From Nostoc cf. commune SO-36 (lineage in GTDB: Bacteria > Cyanobacteriota > Cyanobacteriia > Cyanobacteriales > Nostocaceae): a stretch of 64,000 bases of DNA. The notes under the pieces are model-generated. The model saw only the letters and a program-made list of their open reading frames with translations, was not told the DNA's origin and did no database searches. The position numbers were made by a program, and so were the translations under genes. Location of the stretch: positions 1,116,001-1,180,000 of the forward strand of contig NZ_AP025732.1 in assembly GCF_023734775.1 (NCBI RefSeq), given 5' to 3'. Of the stretch, positions 1-7,951 are shown one piece after another; the stretch's first letter is position 1; each line of letters opens with the position of its first letter.

Positions 1-44
1 CTCCGTGTACTCTGCGCCTCTGTGGTTCGTTATTCCGTAACTCT

Positions 45-57
45 TGCGTAAGTCCTA
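45..57. repeat. Right terminal inverted repeat of a MITE cut by the window edge
   Basis: The 13-mer TGCGTAAGTCCTA matches exactly the right end of the element at 45140-45317, and differs by one base from the right end of the one at 54085-54242. The left end would lie before position 1, so the size is unknown. Bases 1-40 resemble another common Nostoc spacer repeat (CTCTGCGCCTCTGTGG type). Confidence 0.6.
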
Positions 58-91
58 ATAATTACGAATTACGAATTACGAATTACGAATT
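58..91. repeat. Tandem GAATTAC heptamers (STRR-like)
   Basis: About four copies of a 7-bp unit (GAATTAC) run up to the stop codon side of hpnH. The same or a close heptamer recurs at 18630-18656, 55346-55385 and 60997-61026. Short tandemly repeated heptamers of this kind are known from heterocystous cyanobacteria. No function is evident. Confidence 0.7.
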
Positions 92-92
92 A

Positions 93-1112
93 TTAGCTCC
101 TGCCAAACACACTACCAAGGGCACGCGCCATATTTTGCGGCTGCATTGCATCCATAGCGGCGGTAGGTTCGTAACCGCAGTGAACCATGCAATCGGCACA
201 CTTGGGATTACCACTCTTCTGTCCATATTGACTCCAATCAGTTTGTGCTAGTAATTCCTTGAAGGTAGAGTAATAACCTTCGTTCAGCAGATAGCAAGGT
301 TTTTGCCAACCGAGAACGCTATAACTAGGGCTACCCCAAGGTGTGCATTCGTAGTCTTTTTCACCTGTGAGAAAATCTAGAAAGAGCGGATTGTGATTGA
401 AGTTCCAGTTTTTTTCGCCACTTCTGTATGGAGAGAGAATTTCCCGGAAGAGGGCGCGTGTTTGTTCTCGGTGGAGAAAATGATCTTGATCTGGCGCCCA
501 CTCGTAACTGTAACCAGGAGAAATCATCATCCCGTCAGTATTTAGTGTTTCCAGAAAGTCGAAGAACTCTTGCATATCTTGGGGTTGAGTACCCTCAAAG
601 ATGGTGGTGTTAGTGGTAACACGAAAGCCCTTAGCTTTAGCGGTGCGAATGGCTTTGACAGCAATATCAAAAACACCTTTGCGATCGACACATTGATCGT
701 GCAATTCCCGCATTCCATCTAAATGCACACTAAAAGTTAGGTAAGGGGAAGGCTGAAACTTATCTAGACTCTTTTCTAATAACAAACCGTTGGTACACAA
801 GTAAATATATTTCTTGCGCTCAATTAATCCTTGGACAATCTCATCAATCTGAGGATGTAGCAGAGGTTCTCCGCCAGGAATTGAGACAACCGGTGCGCCG
901 CACTCTTCCACTGCGGCAAAGCACTGTTCGGGAGTGAGATTTTGCTTTAAAATTTCCTTTGGATGTTGGATTTTACCACAACCAGTACAAGCTAAATTAC
1001 AACGAAAAAGAGGTTCCAACATCAATACCAAGGGGAAGCGTTTACGCCCTTTTAAACGCTGCGTAACCAGATACTTCCCAATATCCATCGCTTGTTGTAG
1101 ATTAACTGCCAT
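93..1112 (-). CDS. hpnH: HpnH, adenosyl-hopene transferase (radical SAM)
   Basis: This is a radical SAM enzyme of hopanoid side-chain synthesis. It joins a 5'-deoxyadenosyl group to diploptene to give adenosylhopane. The sequence shows the CX3CX2C iron-sulfur motif (CNLACTGC, residues 38-45 from the chosen start) and the [11 protein letters not shown] segment. A C-terminal cysteine cluster (CADCMVHC) is typical of the SPASM-like tail of this family. An in-frame ATG at 1160 exists, but homology begins at the internal ATG at 1112 ([15 protein letters not shown]), so that start is used, giving 339 residues. It lies downstream of hpnA on the same strand, separated by about 120 bp with an inverted repeat. 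The family identity is strong. The reaction is known from proteobacterial HpnH and is inferred here. Confidence 0.93.
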   Translation of the reverse strand: MAVNLQQAMDIGKYLVTQRLKGRKRFPLVLMLEPLFRCNLACTGCGKIQHPKEILKQNLTPEQCFAAVEECGAPVVSIPGGEPLLHPQIDEIVQGLIERKKYIYLCTNGLLLEKSLDKFQPSPYLTFSVHLDGMRELHDQCVDRKGVFDIAVKAIRTAKAKGFRVTTNTTIFEGTQPQDMQEFFDFLETLNTDGMMISPGYSYEWAPDQDHFLHREQTRALFREILSPYRSGEKNWNFNHNPLFLDFLTGEKDYECTPWGSPSYSVLGWQKPCYLLNEGYYSTFKELLAQTDWSQYGQKSGNPKCADCMVHCGYEPTAAMDAMQPQNMARALGSVFGRS

Positions 1113-1169
1113 TGTTGCGATCGCTCCTCTTTTAGATATAGATACACCACACGAAAACATAAAACCTTT

Positions 1170-1197
1170 GTAGGGGCGTACATCTGTGCGCCCCTAC
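1170..1197. repeat. Inverted repeat between hpnA and hpnH
   Basis: GTAGGGGCG and CGCCCCTAC form a 9-bp perfect stem around a 10-nt loop. There is no clear T-tract on the minus strand, so it may be an interspersed palindrome or an attenuator-like hairpin rather than a classical terminator. Confidence 0.5.
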
Positions 1198-1232
1198 TGC
1201 CTATTGCATCCACACATTAATTGCTAATTTTC

Positions 1233-2216
1233 TCATTTGACGTAACCCTGAGCTACAAACCAATCCACAGCCTCCTTAAGTGCAGCGTTCAGCGAAGATT
1301 GAGGTAGACTCAATTCTCGGACAGCTTTTGTAGCATTATAATACATAGGTTGTTTCGCCATGCGAACGCCATCCAATGGCACTGAGGGCGATTTTCCCAG
1401 GGGTGCGAGAATCTTTTCATCAACCCAGGCAACGCTAAGGGGCAACCAAGCGGGTACAGTTTGTTGAGGTGCTTTTAGACCTGTGATATCGGCGAGTTGT
1501 TCGAGTAGTTGCTTTAAACTGAGGTTTTGATGACCTAAGATATAGCGATCGCCTGATTTACCCCTCTGCAAAGCCAGTAAATGCCCCCATGCCACATCAC
1601 GCACATCGATAAAATTCAAACCAGTATCCAAGTAAAAAGGCATTTGCCTTCGTAAAAACCGTAAAATTATATCACCCGTAGGGGTAGGTTTGATATCCAA
1701 AGAACCAATGGGGCTACTGGGATTGACAATAACTACCTTCTGACCTGTAGCAACGGCTTGCATAGCTTCTTGTTCAGCCAGAAACTTAGACTTTTTATAG
1801 TCACCCACCAACTTTTCTACAGGACTCTGATGTCTTTCATCGACAACTTCCCCAGATGATCCTACCCCAATTGCCGCAACTGAACTTGTGTAAACGGTGC
1901 GCTCGATGTTTGCTTTACGAGCGGCTGCCAAGACATTACGCGTACCCAAAACATTGTAACGATGGAGTAATTCTCGGTCTGTTTGCCAGAGGGAATAATG
2001 GGCTGCGACATGAAATAGGTATTGACAACCTGCCATTTGTTGCCAAAGATTTGGATCGTTCAAATCGCCTTTAACAATTTCCACATCCAAACCGTGTAGA
2101 TTTTCCAAATTGCTGCTTGAGCGTGCCAGTGCTTTGACTGTGTAACCCTGTTGCAGCAACAACCGTACCAAGTGAGCGCCAATAAAACCCGTACCCCCTG
2201 TGACAAAAACCTGCAT
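1233..2216 (-). CDS. hpnA: HpnA, hopanoid-associated sugar epimerase
   Basis: This is an extended short-chain dehydrogenase/NAD-dependent epimerase of 327 residues. The N-terminus has the Rossmann motif TGGTGFIG (residues 6-13), and the active site has the YxxxK form (DYKKSKFLAE, mid-protein). The family is called HpnA because it sits in hopanoid clusters and is thought to act on the ribosyl or sugar side chain; its exact substrate is not settled. The ATG at 2216 overlaps the TGA of the upstream RND gene by one base, so translation is probably coupled. A TTG one codon earlier (2219) is a less likely start. Neighbours hpnH and hpnG support the assignment. Confidence 0.9.
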   Translation of the reverse strand: MQVFVTGGTGFIGAHLVRLLLQQGYTVKALARSSSNLENLHGLDVEIVKGDLNDPNLWQQMAGCQYLFHVAAHYSLWQTDRELLHRYNVLGTRNVLAAARKANIERTVYTSSVAAIGVGSSGEVVDERHQSPVEKLVGDYKKSKFLAEQEAMQAVATGQKVVIVNPSSPIGSLDIKPTPTGDIILRFLRRQMPFYLDTGLNFIDVRDVAWGHLLALQRGKSGDRYILGHQNLSLKQLLEQLADITGLKAPQQTVPAWLPLSVAWVDEKILAPLGKSPSVPLDGVRMAKQPMYYNATKAVRELSLPQSSLNAALKEAVDWFVAQGYVK

Positions 2217-4879
2217 CAAGCTGCCCCCCTCTTCTTAAATCGGGGAAACCAATCATCCAAAATGGTGTATACTACCGGCACAACTATCAAACTGAGGATA
2301 GTTGAAGTTACTAGTCCACCTGCGATCGCAACGGCCATAGGCGATCGCAATTCGGAACCAGCACCAAAACCCAATGCGATCGGTAGCATCCCTAAAAGTG
2401 TGGAGGCAGTGGTCATCATAATTGGTCTAAGGCGCACCGGCCCTGCTGTCAGAACCGCCTCTGTGCGGTCTAAGCCAGATTTACGGAGTTGGTTGATGTA
2501 ATCTACCAGTAAGATGGCATTTTTGTTTGCTAGTCCCAACAAAAATACGAAGCCAATTAGCGATATCATCCCAAAGTCACTTTTGGTGAAGAGTAAAGCC
2601 AACATCGCACCGACAATTGATAAGGGCAAAGAAACACCAATAACTACTGGGTCTATCCAGCTTTTAAACAGCAAAACCAGTACTACGACAATGCACAATG
2701 CTGATAAAAGCAAAGTAGTACCAAAACTACTAAAGACTTCACCTTGACGGGCAGAATCTCCTCCCAAGTCTAAAGTTACACCAGCAGGTAACACTGCTTT
2801 CGCTTCGGCTAATAGTTGGTCTGTGGCACTACCTAAAGATAAATCCTTGCCCAGATTGGCACTGATATAGGCTACTCTTTGATTGTTGAGCCGCTCAATT
2901 TGAAAAACTGTACCCTGGGGATTTGTTTCACTTGTCACAGTCACATCAGCAAATCCCGGTAATCTTTCGATCCGCTCTTTAATTGCCTTGGCAGCTTTGC
3001 TGAGGCTTTGGAGGTTATCGCCTCGCAATGATGCCTGTAAAGGTTTTTGTCCACCAGTGTCAACAAATTGAATATCTTCGACGCTAGTACTCACACCAGG
3101 CAGATTAGGCAAAGATGAGCGTAATTGGTCTTGTACTTCCGCCGTTTTGATGTTGCGGTCTTCCTTGAGCTTCACATAAAGCGTACCTTTGTTTGGCTCA
3201 CCTTCACGAGAACCAACAGTAGTAAACACTGTTTCCACTACTGGAGATTTTCTCACCACATCTTCTAGTTTCTTGGCAACCTCTAGAGAATCGTTCAATG
3301 GATTGGGGGTTGGAGACTGGGGATTGAAATTTCTCGCCTGTCCCTCTGCTCCACTCGGAATAGTCGGCAAGGGTGCGGTATAGGTAATATTGAACTCACC
3401 GCGATCTAATTTAGGAATAAACCCTTTGGGAATGAATAGACTCAGTGCCATACCTGCAAGAAAGCTAACTATGGCTAGTGCAATGACTGTTTTGCGGTGG
3501 TTTAAAGACCAGTTAAGTAAGTTTCTGTAAAATTGGGTAAAATTCACCCAAATGTTGGCTTTTTGGCGTTGGGTAGTTGAAGTAACAGGTTTTAACCAAT
3601 AGGTGGCTAAGGCTGGTGATAATGTACGAGCAACCAATGTCGAAGCAATCATGGCTGCTGAAACTGTGATTCCAAAAGGCTTGAAGAACTGTCCGATTAC
3701 TCCTCCCATCAAACCAATGGGTAAAAAAACCGCTACTGCTGTAGCAGTGGTGGCAACGACTGTTAAGCCAATTTCATCTGTAGCTGAAAAGGCGGCTTGG
3801 CGGGGAGTTTCGCCATCTTCGATGTGCCGCATAATGTTTTCGACATCGATAATTGCATCATCGATGACACTGCCAATCACTAAGGCCAAAGCCAGCAACG
3901 TAATCGTTTCTAGGTTAAAGCCAAAAATTGCCATGACGATAAACGTCGCCAACAAAGACGTCGGAATTGCCAAGGCAGAGATGAGAGTTGCCCGCCAATT
4001 CCACAAAAAAGGAAAAATTACCACTATTGACAACAAGACTGCTTCCAGCAAAGCATCGATTGTTGACTGGGTAGCTTGGCGGATATATTCTGCTTGCGTG
4101 GCAGCTAAGGTGAGGTTAACATCCTTGAGGTTAGAGCGTAGCCTTTGAACTTCTTTCTCAACCTGACTCACTACTTCCAAGGTGTTCGCGTCACCGCGTT
4201 TAATTACCTGAAATGCCAGTGCATTTTGACCGTTAAACCTGACTAATGTTGCCCCTGCTTGGGGGATGGCGGCTGCACTTACATTCGCTGGATTTAGGGG
4301 AGTTGCAGTAGCACCGCCCAATAGTGAGACTTTCAGCACTCCTGGTAGTTTAGCGATCGCACTCACAATCTCATCTTGCGCCAACTTCGTCAAATCTGTA
4401 AGATTCCGCTTAGGACTCTCTACGGCATAGCTAATGGCCGCTGACTCGTTTAGATTCAGGGGAATAATTTTGGAAGTTGCTCCTTGAGGTAGAGTCAACT
4501 GCTTGAGTGCAGTTTCAACCTCTTTGGTCGATGTTTCTAAATTCGTTCCAACGGCGAAAGAAAGGGCAACAGCAGTTTGACTCGGATAGGTGGATGAGCG
4601 AATATTCTCCAGTCCTTCTAAAGATTGGAGGCGTTCTTCCAGGGGTTTAGTCAGCTTCGTCTCTGTATCCAGGGCAGTTGTCAGGGGGGCTGTAGCATTC
4701 ACAACCACCACTGGAAAAGTAATATCTGGAAACAAGGCATACTTAAGGGAACTGAAAGCCAGAACGCCAGCTACTGTTACGGCAATCCAAAAACTCACCG
4801 TCAGCCACGAAAATTGAATCGCCAACTTGGAAATATTGAAGAGTTCTCGTGCGGATTTGGAGTTATCAAGCTTAACCAT
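2216..4879 (-). CDS. RND-family permease, compact, next to hopanoid genes
   Basis: This is an inner-membrane RND (AcrB/HAE1-like) transporter of 887 residues, shorter than the roughly 1040 usual for this family. TM1 is at about 20-45 and TM2 starts near 277. The proton-relay motif is present as SVIDDAIIDVEN, with Asp340 and Asp341 in TM4. Both periplasmic loops (about 45-275 and 465-705) are some 70 residues shorter than in AcrB, which suggests that the docking subdomains contacting an outer-membrane channel are missing. No adaptor gene is adjacent. It is first in a minus-strand unit with hpnA (1-base overlap) and hpnH. Hopanoid transport is therefore an inference from position; alphaproteobacterial HpnN is also RND-type but of another subfamily. 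A general efflux role cannot be excluded. Confidence 0.85.
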   Translation of the reverse strand: MVKLDNSKSARELFNISKLAIQFSWLTVSFWIAVTVAGVLAFSSLKYALFPDITFPVVVVNATAPLTTALDTETKLTKPLEERLQSLEGLENIRSSTYPSQTAVALSFAVGTNLETSTKEVETALKQLTLPQGATSKIIPLNLNESAAISYAVESPKRNLTDLTKLAQDEIVSAIAKLPGVLKVSLLGGATATPLNPANVSAAAIPQAGATLVRFNGQNALAFQVIKRGDANTLEVVSQVEKEVQRLRSNLKDVNLTLAATQAEYIRQATQSTIDALLEAVLLSIVVIFPFLWNWRATLISALAIPTSLLATFIVMAIFGFNLETITLLALALVIGSVIDDAIIDVENIMRHIEDGETPRQAAFSATDEIGLTVVATTATAVAVFLPIGLMGGVIGQFFKPFGITVSAAMIASTLVARTLSPALATYWLKPVTSTTQRQKANIWVNFTQFYRNLLNWSLNHRKTVIALAIVSFLAGMALSLFIPKGFIPKLDRGEFNITYTAPLPTIPSGAEGQARNFNPQSPTPNPLNDSLEVAKKLEDVVRKSPVVETVFTTVGSREGEPNKGTLYVKLKEDRNIKTAEVQDQLRSSLPNLPGVSTSVEDIQFVDTGGQKPLQASLRGDNLQSLSKAAKAIKERIERLPGFADVTVTSETNPQGTVFQIERLNNQRVAYISANLGKDLSLGSATDQLLAEAKAVLPAGVTLDLGGDSARQGEVFSSFGTTLLLSALCIVVVLVLLFKSWIDPVVIGVSLPLSIVGAMLALLFTKSDFGMISLIGFVFLLGLANKNAILLVDYINQLRKSGLDRTEAVLTAGPVRLRPIMMTTASTLLGMLPIALGFGAGSELRSPMAVAIAGGLVTSTILSLIVVPVVYTILDDWFPRFKKRGAA

Positions 4880-5028
4880 CTTGGAAAATTATCGTGTGGG
4901 TGACACAATTATTTAGTCATGCTACAGCAATCATCTTCGGTTTGCGAGTTCTGGTTACAACTAAACAGCAATATTACTTATTGTCACTCAGATATGACCC
5001 AATCTTTAATACAAAAGGAAACTTCAAG

Positions 5029-5157
5029 ATGAAACTTGGTTCTGTTGAGCATAAGGAATTATTCTGCCAGAGCTTTATAGAAAGCTACAGGGAATACGGC
5101 CAACATCGCCCTCCGTACCTTGGAGTTAATACCCAAACGCAAACTGGAAACTATTGA
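5029..5157 (+). pseudogene. Short ORF, possible remnant of a ferritin-like protein
   Basis: A 42-residue frame has an ATG at 5029 and a purine-rich AAAGGAA eight bases upstream. Its first 22 residues (starting KLGSVEHKELFCQSF) resemble, from memory, the start of a cyanobacterial ferritin-like family of over 100 residues. The rest (GQHRPPYLGVNTQTQTGNY) does not continue that family. It ends in a TGA overlapping the hpnG start region. It is either a truncated 5' remnant or a small leader ORF upstream of hpnG. Identification is weak. Confidence 0.3.
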
Positions 5158-5849
5158 GACTAGTGACTAATTTTTTACCCATTAACACAATTCTAGTGCC
5201 TCAGGGAGCAGAATATAAAGCTGTGTGTCGCGGATTAAGCGGCATTATCGGCTCCATCCCAACGGTAGTAGCCATACCTGTTGGGATGAAGCCTTTACTC
5301 AAATATCTGCAACAAGGACAATTTCTCGCTCCATCGAGAGTGCTGATTATGGGGATATGTGGCAGCTTGAGCGATCGCTACACGGTTGGTGATATTGTCC
5401 TGTATCAAGATTGTATTTATCAGGGGAAGCAGCAAGAGTGCGATCGCACTTTTACAGCACAATTGCACTTTTCGCAATCACAAAAAGTATCTTTAGTCAA
5501 GTGTCTGACAAGCGATCGCGTGATTTGGTCTGCGGTCGAAAAACGCCATTTAGGTGAGGCTTTGGCGGCTGATGTTGTTGATATGGAGGGATTTACCGCC
5601 TTAGAATTTTTTAATGCGGCTGGAGTTGCAGTAGCAATGCTGCGAGTAGTCAGCGACGATTGTCAGCACAATATCCCCGATCTCACATCGGCAATTAACT
5701 CAGATGGCTCCCTAAAGCCTTTCCCTTTAGCGATCGCAATGCTTCGACAACCCCTTGCTGCTACTCGGCTAATTCGAGGTTCATTAACAGCATTAAAGGT
5801 GTTAGAGCAAGTTACAAATCGGCTCTTTTCTGGTAATAAACTGGAATAA
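5154..5849 (+). CDS. hpnG: HpnG, hopanoid-associated nucleoside phosphorylase
   Basis: This protein of the MTA/SAH nucleosidase-phosphorylase fold has about 230 residues. In the hopanoid pathway HpnG cleaves adenine from adenosylhopane to give ribosylhopane. Visible motifs are the glycine-rich MGICGSL turn near residue 65 and VDMEGFTALEF, which carries the conserved Met-Glu pair that binds the ribose, followed by RVVSDD with the catalytic Asp. The start is uncertain: TTG at 5154 overlaps the preceding stop, and GTG at 5163 is an alternative; neither has a strong Shine-Dalgarno. It is divergent from the RND-hpnA-hpnH unit and completes the side-chain pathway. A hairpin terminator follows at 5888. 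Confidence 0.85.
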   Translation: MRLVTNFLPINTILVPQGAEYKAVCRGLSGIIGSIPTVVAIPVGMKPLLKYLQQGQFLAPSRVLIMGICGSLSDRYTVGDIVLYQDCIYQGKQQECDRTFTAQLHFSQSQKVSLVKCLTSDRVIWSAVEKRHLGEALAADVVDMEGFTALEFFNAAGVAVAMLRVVSDDCQHNIPDLTSAINSDGSLKPFPLAIAMLRQPLAATRLIRGSLTALKVLEQVTNRLFSGNKLE

Positions 5850-5887
5850 GCTTGCCCTTACAGCAAACTTATGGGTAAAATCACAAA

Positions 5888-5909
5888 AAAGCCGCTAAGT
5901 AGCGGCTTT
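5888..5909. terminator. Bidirectional terminator between hpnG and tRNA-Val
   Basis: AAAGCCGCT and AGCGGCTTT form a perfect 9-bp stem with loop AAGT. The A-run before and T-run after allow it to end both hpnG (plus) and the tRNA transcript (minus). Confidence 0.8.
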
Positions 5910-5961
5910 CTAATGGCAGTTGTTTATTGGGGAAACCCCCAAGACAACATTGCCTCAACTA

Positions 5962-6034
<73 letters not shown>

Positions 6035-6169
6035 GTTTGACTAATCCTTAACTAATATAGCAAAACATTTCGCGTTGCGCTAGTAGTTTTAAGAAAATCT
6101 TTTTTTCTCTTATACTGACTCAGTATTCAGCACGGGCTAAACGCCCCGCTATCGCTAACAGGATTTAGG

Positions 6170-6757
6170 ATGCCCTCTGGTCGGACGCACGATCGCATTA
6201 CTATGTATGCTCTGCCATTGGTGGCGGGCGTTACTTTGTGGCAGACTCGCAGCAGCAATGCGACTTTGTTGGTTGCAGGCGGGTTTCTCTTTGGTGGGTT
6301 GATGTTTGGCCCCGATTTGGATATCTACTCTGTGCAATTCCAACGCTGGGGTTTCTTGCGCTGGATTTGGCTACCTTATCAAAAAAGTCTGCGGCATCGT
6401 TCTTTTTTATCCCACGGGCCGATTATTGGCACGATTCTGCGGATACTTTATCTGGGGTGTTTGCTTGCTCTTTTGGCAATTTTCGTTTTGGCAGTTGCCG
6501 AAAGGTTCTGGAATCTGAGTTTTACTTGGCAGGATTTGGGACAAACTGTGGGGCGATCGCTCGTGCAATACGATACTGAATATGTCGCCCTGTTTTTGGG
6601 GTTGGAACTCGGTGCAATGAGTCATTCTCTCAGCGATTGGGGGGGTTCGGCTTATAAGCGCGTGCGAAAACAGGGGGTTCGGGGGTTGCTTCCTAGTGGC
6701 AAAATTAAGAAGCGGAAAGTGAGGGGTGGTAATCGTCGGGCGAGAGTAAAGAAATAA
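6170..6757 (+). CDS. DUF2227 putative metal-binding membrane protein
   Basis: This 195-residue membrane protein belongs to the DUF2227 group, which is common in cyanobacteria. The N-terminus MPSGRTHDRIT and the later FGPDLDIYS and HRSFLSHGPIIG carry conserved His and Asp residues that look like metal ligands and resemble the YdjM/LexA-regulated hydrolase-like membrane family. Hydrophobic segments lie at about 33-50, 80-105 and 130-145. The C-terminus is a basic tail (KIKKRKVRGGNRRARVKK). Activity is unknown. It precedes mazG by about 50 bp and may be co-transcribed. Confidence 0.75.
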   Translation: MPSGRTHDRITMYALPLVAGVTLWQTRSSNATLLVAGGFLFGGLMFGPDLDIYSVQFQRWGFLRWIWLPYQKSLRHRSFLSHGPIIGTILRILYLGCLLALLAIFVLAVAERFWNLSFTWQDLGQTVGRSLVQYDTEYVALFLGLELGAMSHSLSDWGGSAYKRVRKQGVRGLLPSGKIKKRKVRGGNRRARVKK

Positions 6758-6762
6758 TTTTT

Positions 6763-6806
6763 TTAACGCAAAGGAACGCTAAGGGAAGCGCAGAGGTACG
6801 CAGAGG
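6763..6806. repeat. AACGCAAAGG / GCAGAGG spacer repeat
   Basis: Short imperfect direct repeats (ACGCAAAGG, ACGCTAAGG, GCGCAGAGGT, ACGCAGAGGT) lie immediately before the mazG ATG. The same family appears inverted at 1-30 and as three tandem units at 57073-57099 before ytfT. The repeat leaves little room for a normal Shine-Dalgarno; AGAGG at 6801-6805 may serve. Confidence 0.55.
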
Positions 6807-6807
6807 T

Positions 6808-7632
6808 ATGGAAAAGCAAGAAGAGACTTTGAGGGCGTTGCAGGAGTTGATTGAGGTGGTGGCAAAGTTGCGATCGCCTGATGGTGGTTGTCCTTGGGAT
6901 TTGGCTCAAACTGCCGAAACTTTGACGCCCTTTGTGATTGAGGAAGCTTACGAGGTGGTGGATGCAATTAAGAGTGGAGATAAGGATGCGATCGCAGAGG
7001 AGTTAGGCGATTTATTATTACAGGTGGTATTGCAAGCCCAAATCGCTAGCGAATCTGGGCAATTTTCCCTCAAAGAAATAACTCAGGGGATTTCCCAAAA
7101 GTTGATTCGCCGTCATCCCCATGTGTTTGGTGATGTGTCGGTGGCAAGTGTGGATGAGGTGCGGCAAAATTGGGAACAGATTAAGGCTACGGAGAAGGGC
7201 GAAGCATCTCCAGAGGCGCAAAAACTTAGTGCTAAACTTGCTCGTTATGGGCGCACCCTTCCCCCACTGACGGCGGCGATGAAGATTTCTCAAAAGGCTG
7301 CGGCGATCGGGTTTGAATGGGAAAATATTCAGGGCGTTTGGGATAAGTTTCATGAGGAGTTGGGGGAGTTTCAACAGGCTTTAGCTGAGGAAACACCAGA
7401 ACGGCAAGAAGCAGAATTAGGCGATTTACTATTTGCGGTAATTCAGCTAGCCCGTTGGCATAACCTTGACCCCAGCACTGCTTTGCAAGGCACTAATCAA
7501 CGATTTGTGCAGCGATTAGAAAAAATGGAGGCAGTTGTTGATCGCCCCCTTTCTGATTACAGTTTGAATGAGTTAGAAAAGTTATGGCAACAGGCAAAAG
7601 CTCAAATTGCTAACGAGGGGAGTAGGGAGTAG
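6808..7632 (+). CDS. mazG: MazG nucleoside triphosphate pyrophosphohydrolase
   Basis: The 274-residue protein matches the two-domain MazG form and hydrolyses NTPs or dNTPs to NMP and pyrophosphate. The first domain begins RSPDGGCPWD and carries the metal-binding acidic set EEAYEVVDAI followed by EELGDLLLQVVLQ. The second domain repeats the pattern as EELGEFQQAL and AELGDLLFAVIQLARW. The role is likely nucleotide-pool cleaning or control of stringent-response alarmone levels, as known for the family. The start ATG follows the AGAGG repeat. It ends in a GGGAGTAGGGAGTAGGG direct repeat just past the stop. Confidence 0.93.
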   Translation: MEKQEETLRALQELIEVVAKLRSPDGGCPWDLAQTAETLTPFVIEEAYEVVDAIKSGDKDAIAEELGDLLLQVVLQAQIASESGQFSLKEITQGISQKLIRRHPHVFGDVSVASVDEVRQNWEQIKATEKGEASPEAQKLSAKLARYGRTLPPLTAAMKISQKAAAIGFEWENIQGVWDKFHEELGEFQQALAEETPERQEAELGDLLFAVIQLARWHNLDPSTALQGTNQRFVQRLEKMEAVVDRPLSDYSLNELEKLWQQAKAQIANEGSRE

Positions 7633-7869
7633 GGAGTGGCGAAAGAGGCATGGAGCAGGGGTAAGGGTGCAGAGGAGAGAAATTTTCCTCCTGCTCCCTC
7701 ATCTCCCCACTCCCTTATTCAAGCTTTTTCCGCACCGAACCACTTATCATATAGCGATTGATAAATGCCATTTTCTTTGATGTTCAGTAGGGTCTGTGTC
7801 GCTACTTATCATGCCCACCCCCTATCAAATATCACGTTCATCATAGAAAAGCCTCAGTAAGTTGGAAAC

Positions 7870-7891
7870 GAGCGTGTCTTTAGACCTGAGA
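7870..7891. repeat. 22-bp interspersed repeat, inverted copy at 52417
   Basis: GAGCGTGTCTTTAGACCTGA, plus two more bases, is identical to the reverse complement of 52417-52438. Both copies lie in gene-free spacers. The rest of 7633-7951 holds only direct repeats and the next inverted repeat. Confidence 0.6.
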
Positions 7892-7897
7892 GTGTCA

Positions 7898-7934
7898 ATC
7901 CCCCAAAACTGATTTTTTTCAGATTTAGGGGGAT
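7898..7934. terminator. Hairpin 3' of the M20 amidohydrolase gene
   Basis: ATCCCCCAAAACTGA and TCAGATTTAGGGGGAT form a near-perfect long stem around a short T-rich loop. It lies 18 bp past the stop codon of the minus-strand gene at 7952. There is no strong T-tract after the stem, so it is a stabilising or terminating hairpin with moderate support. Confidence 0.5.
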
Positions 7935-7951
7935 GAGTATAGCTTTTAAAT

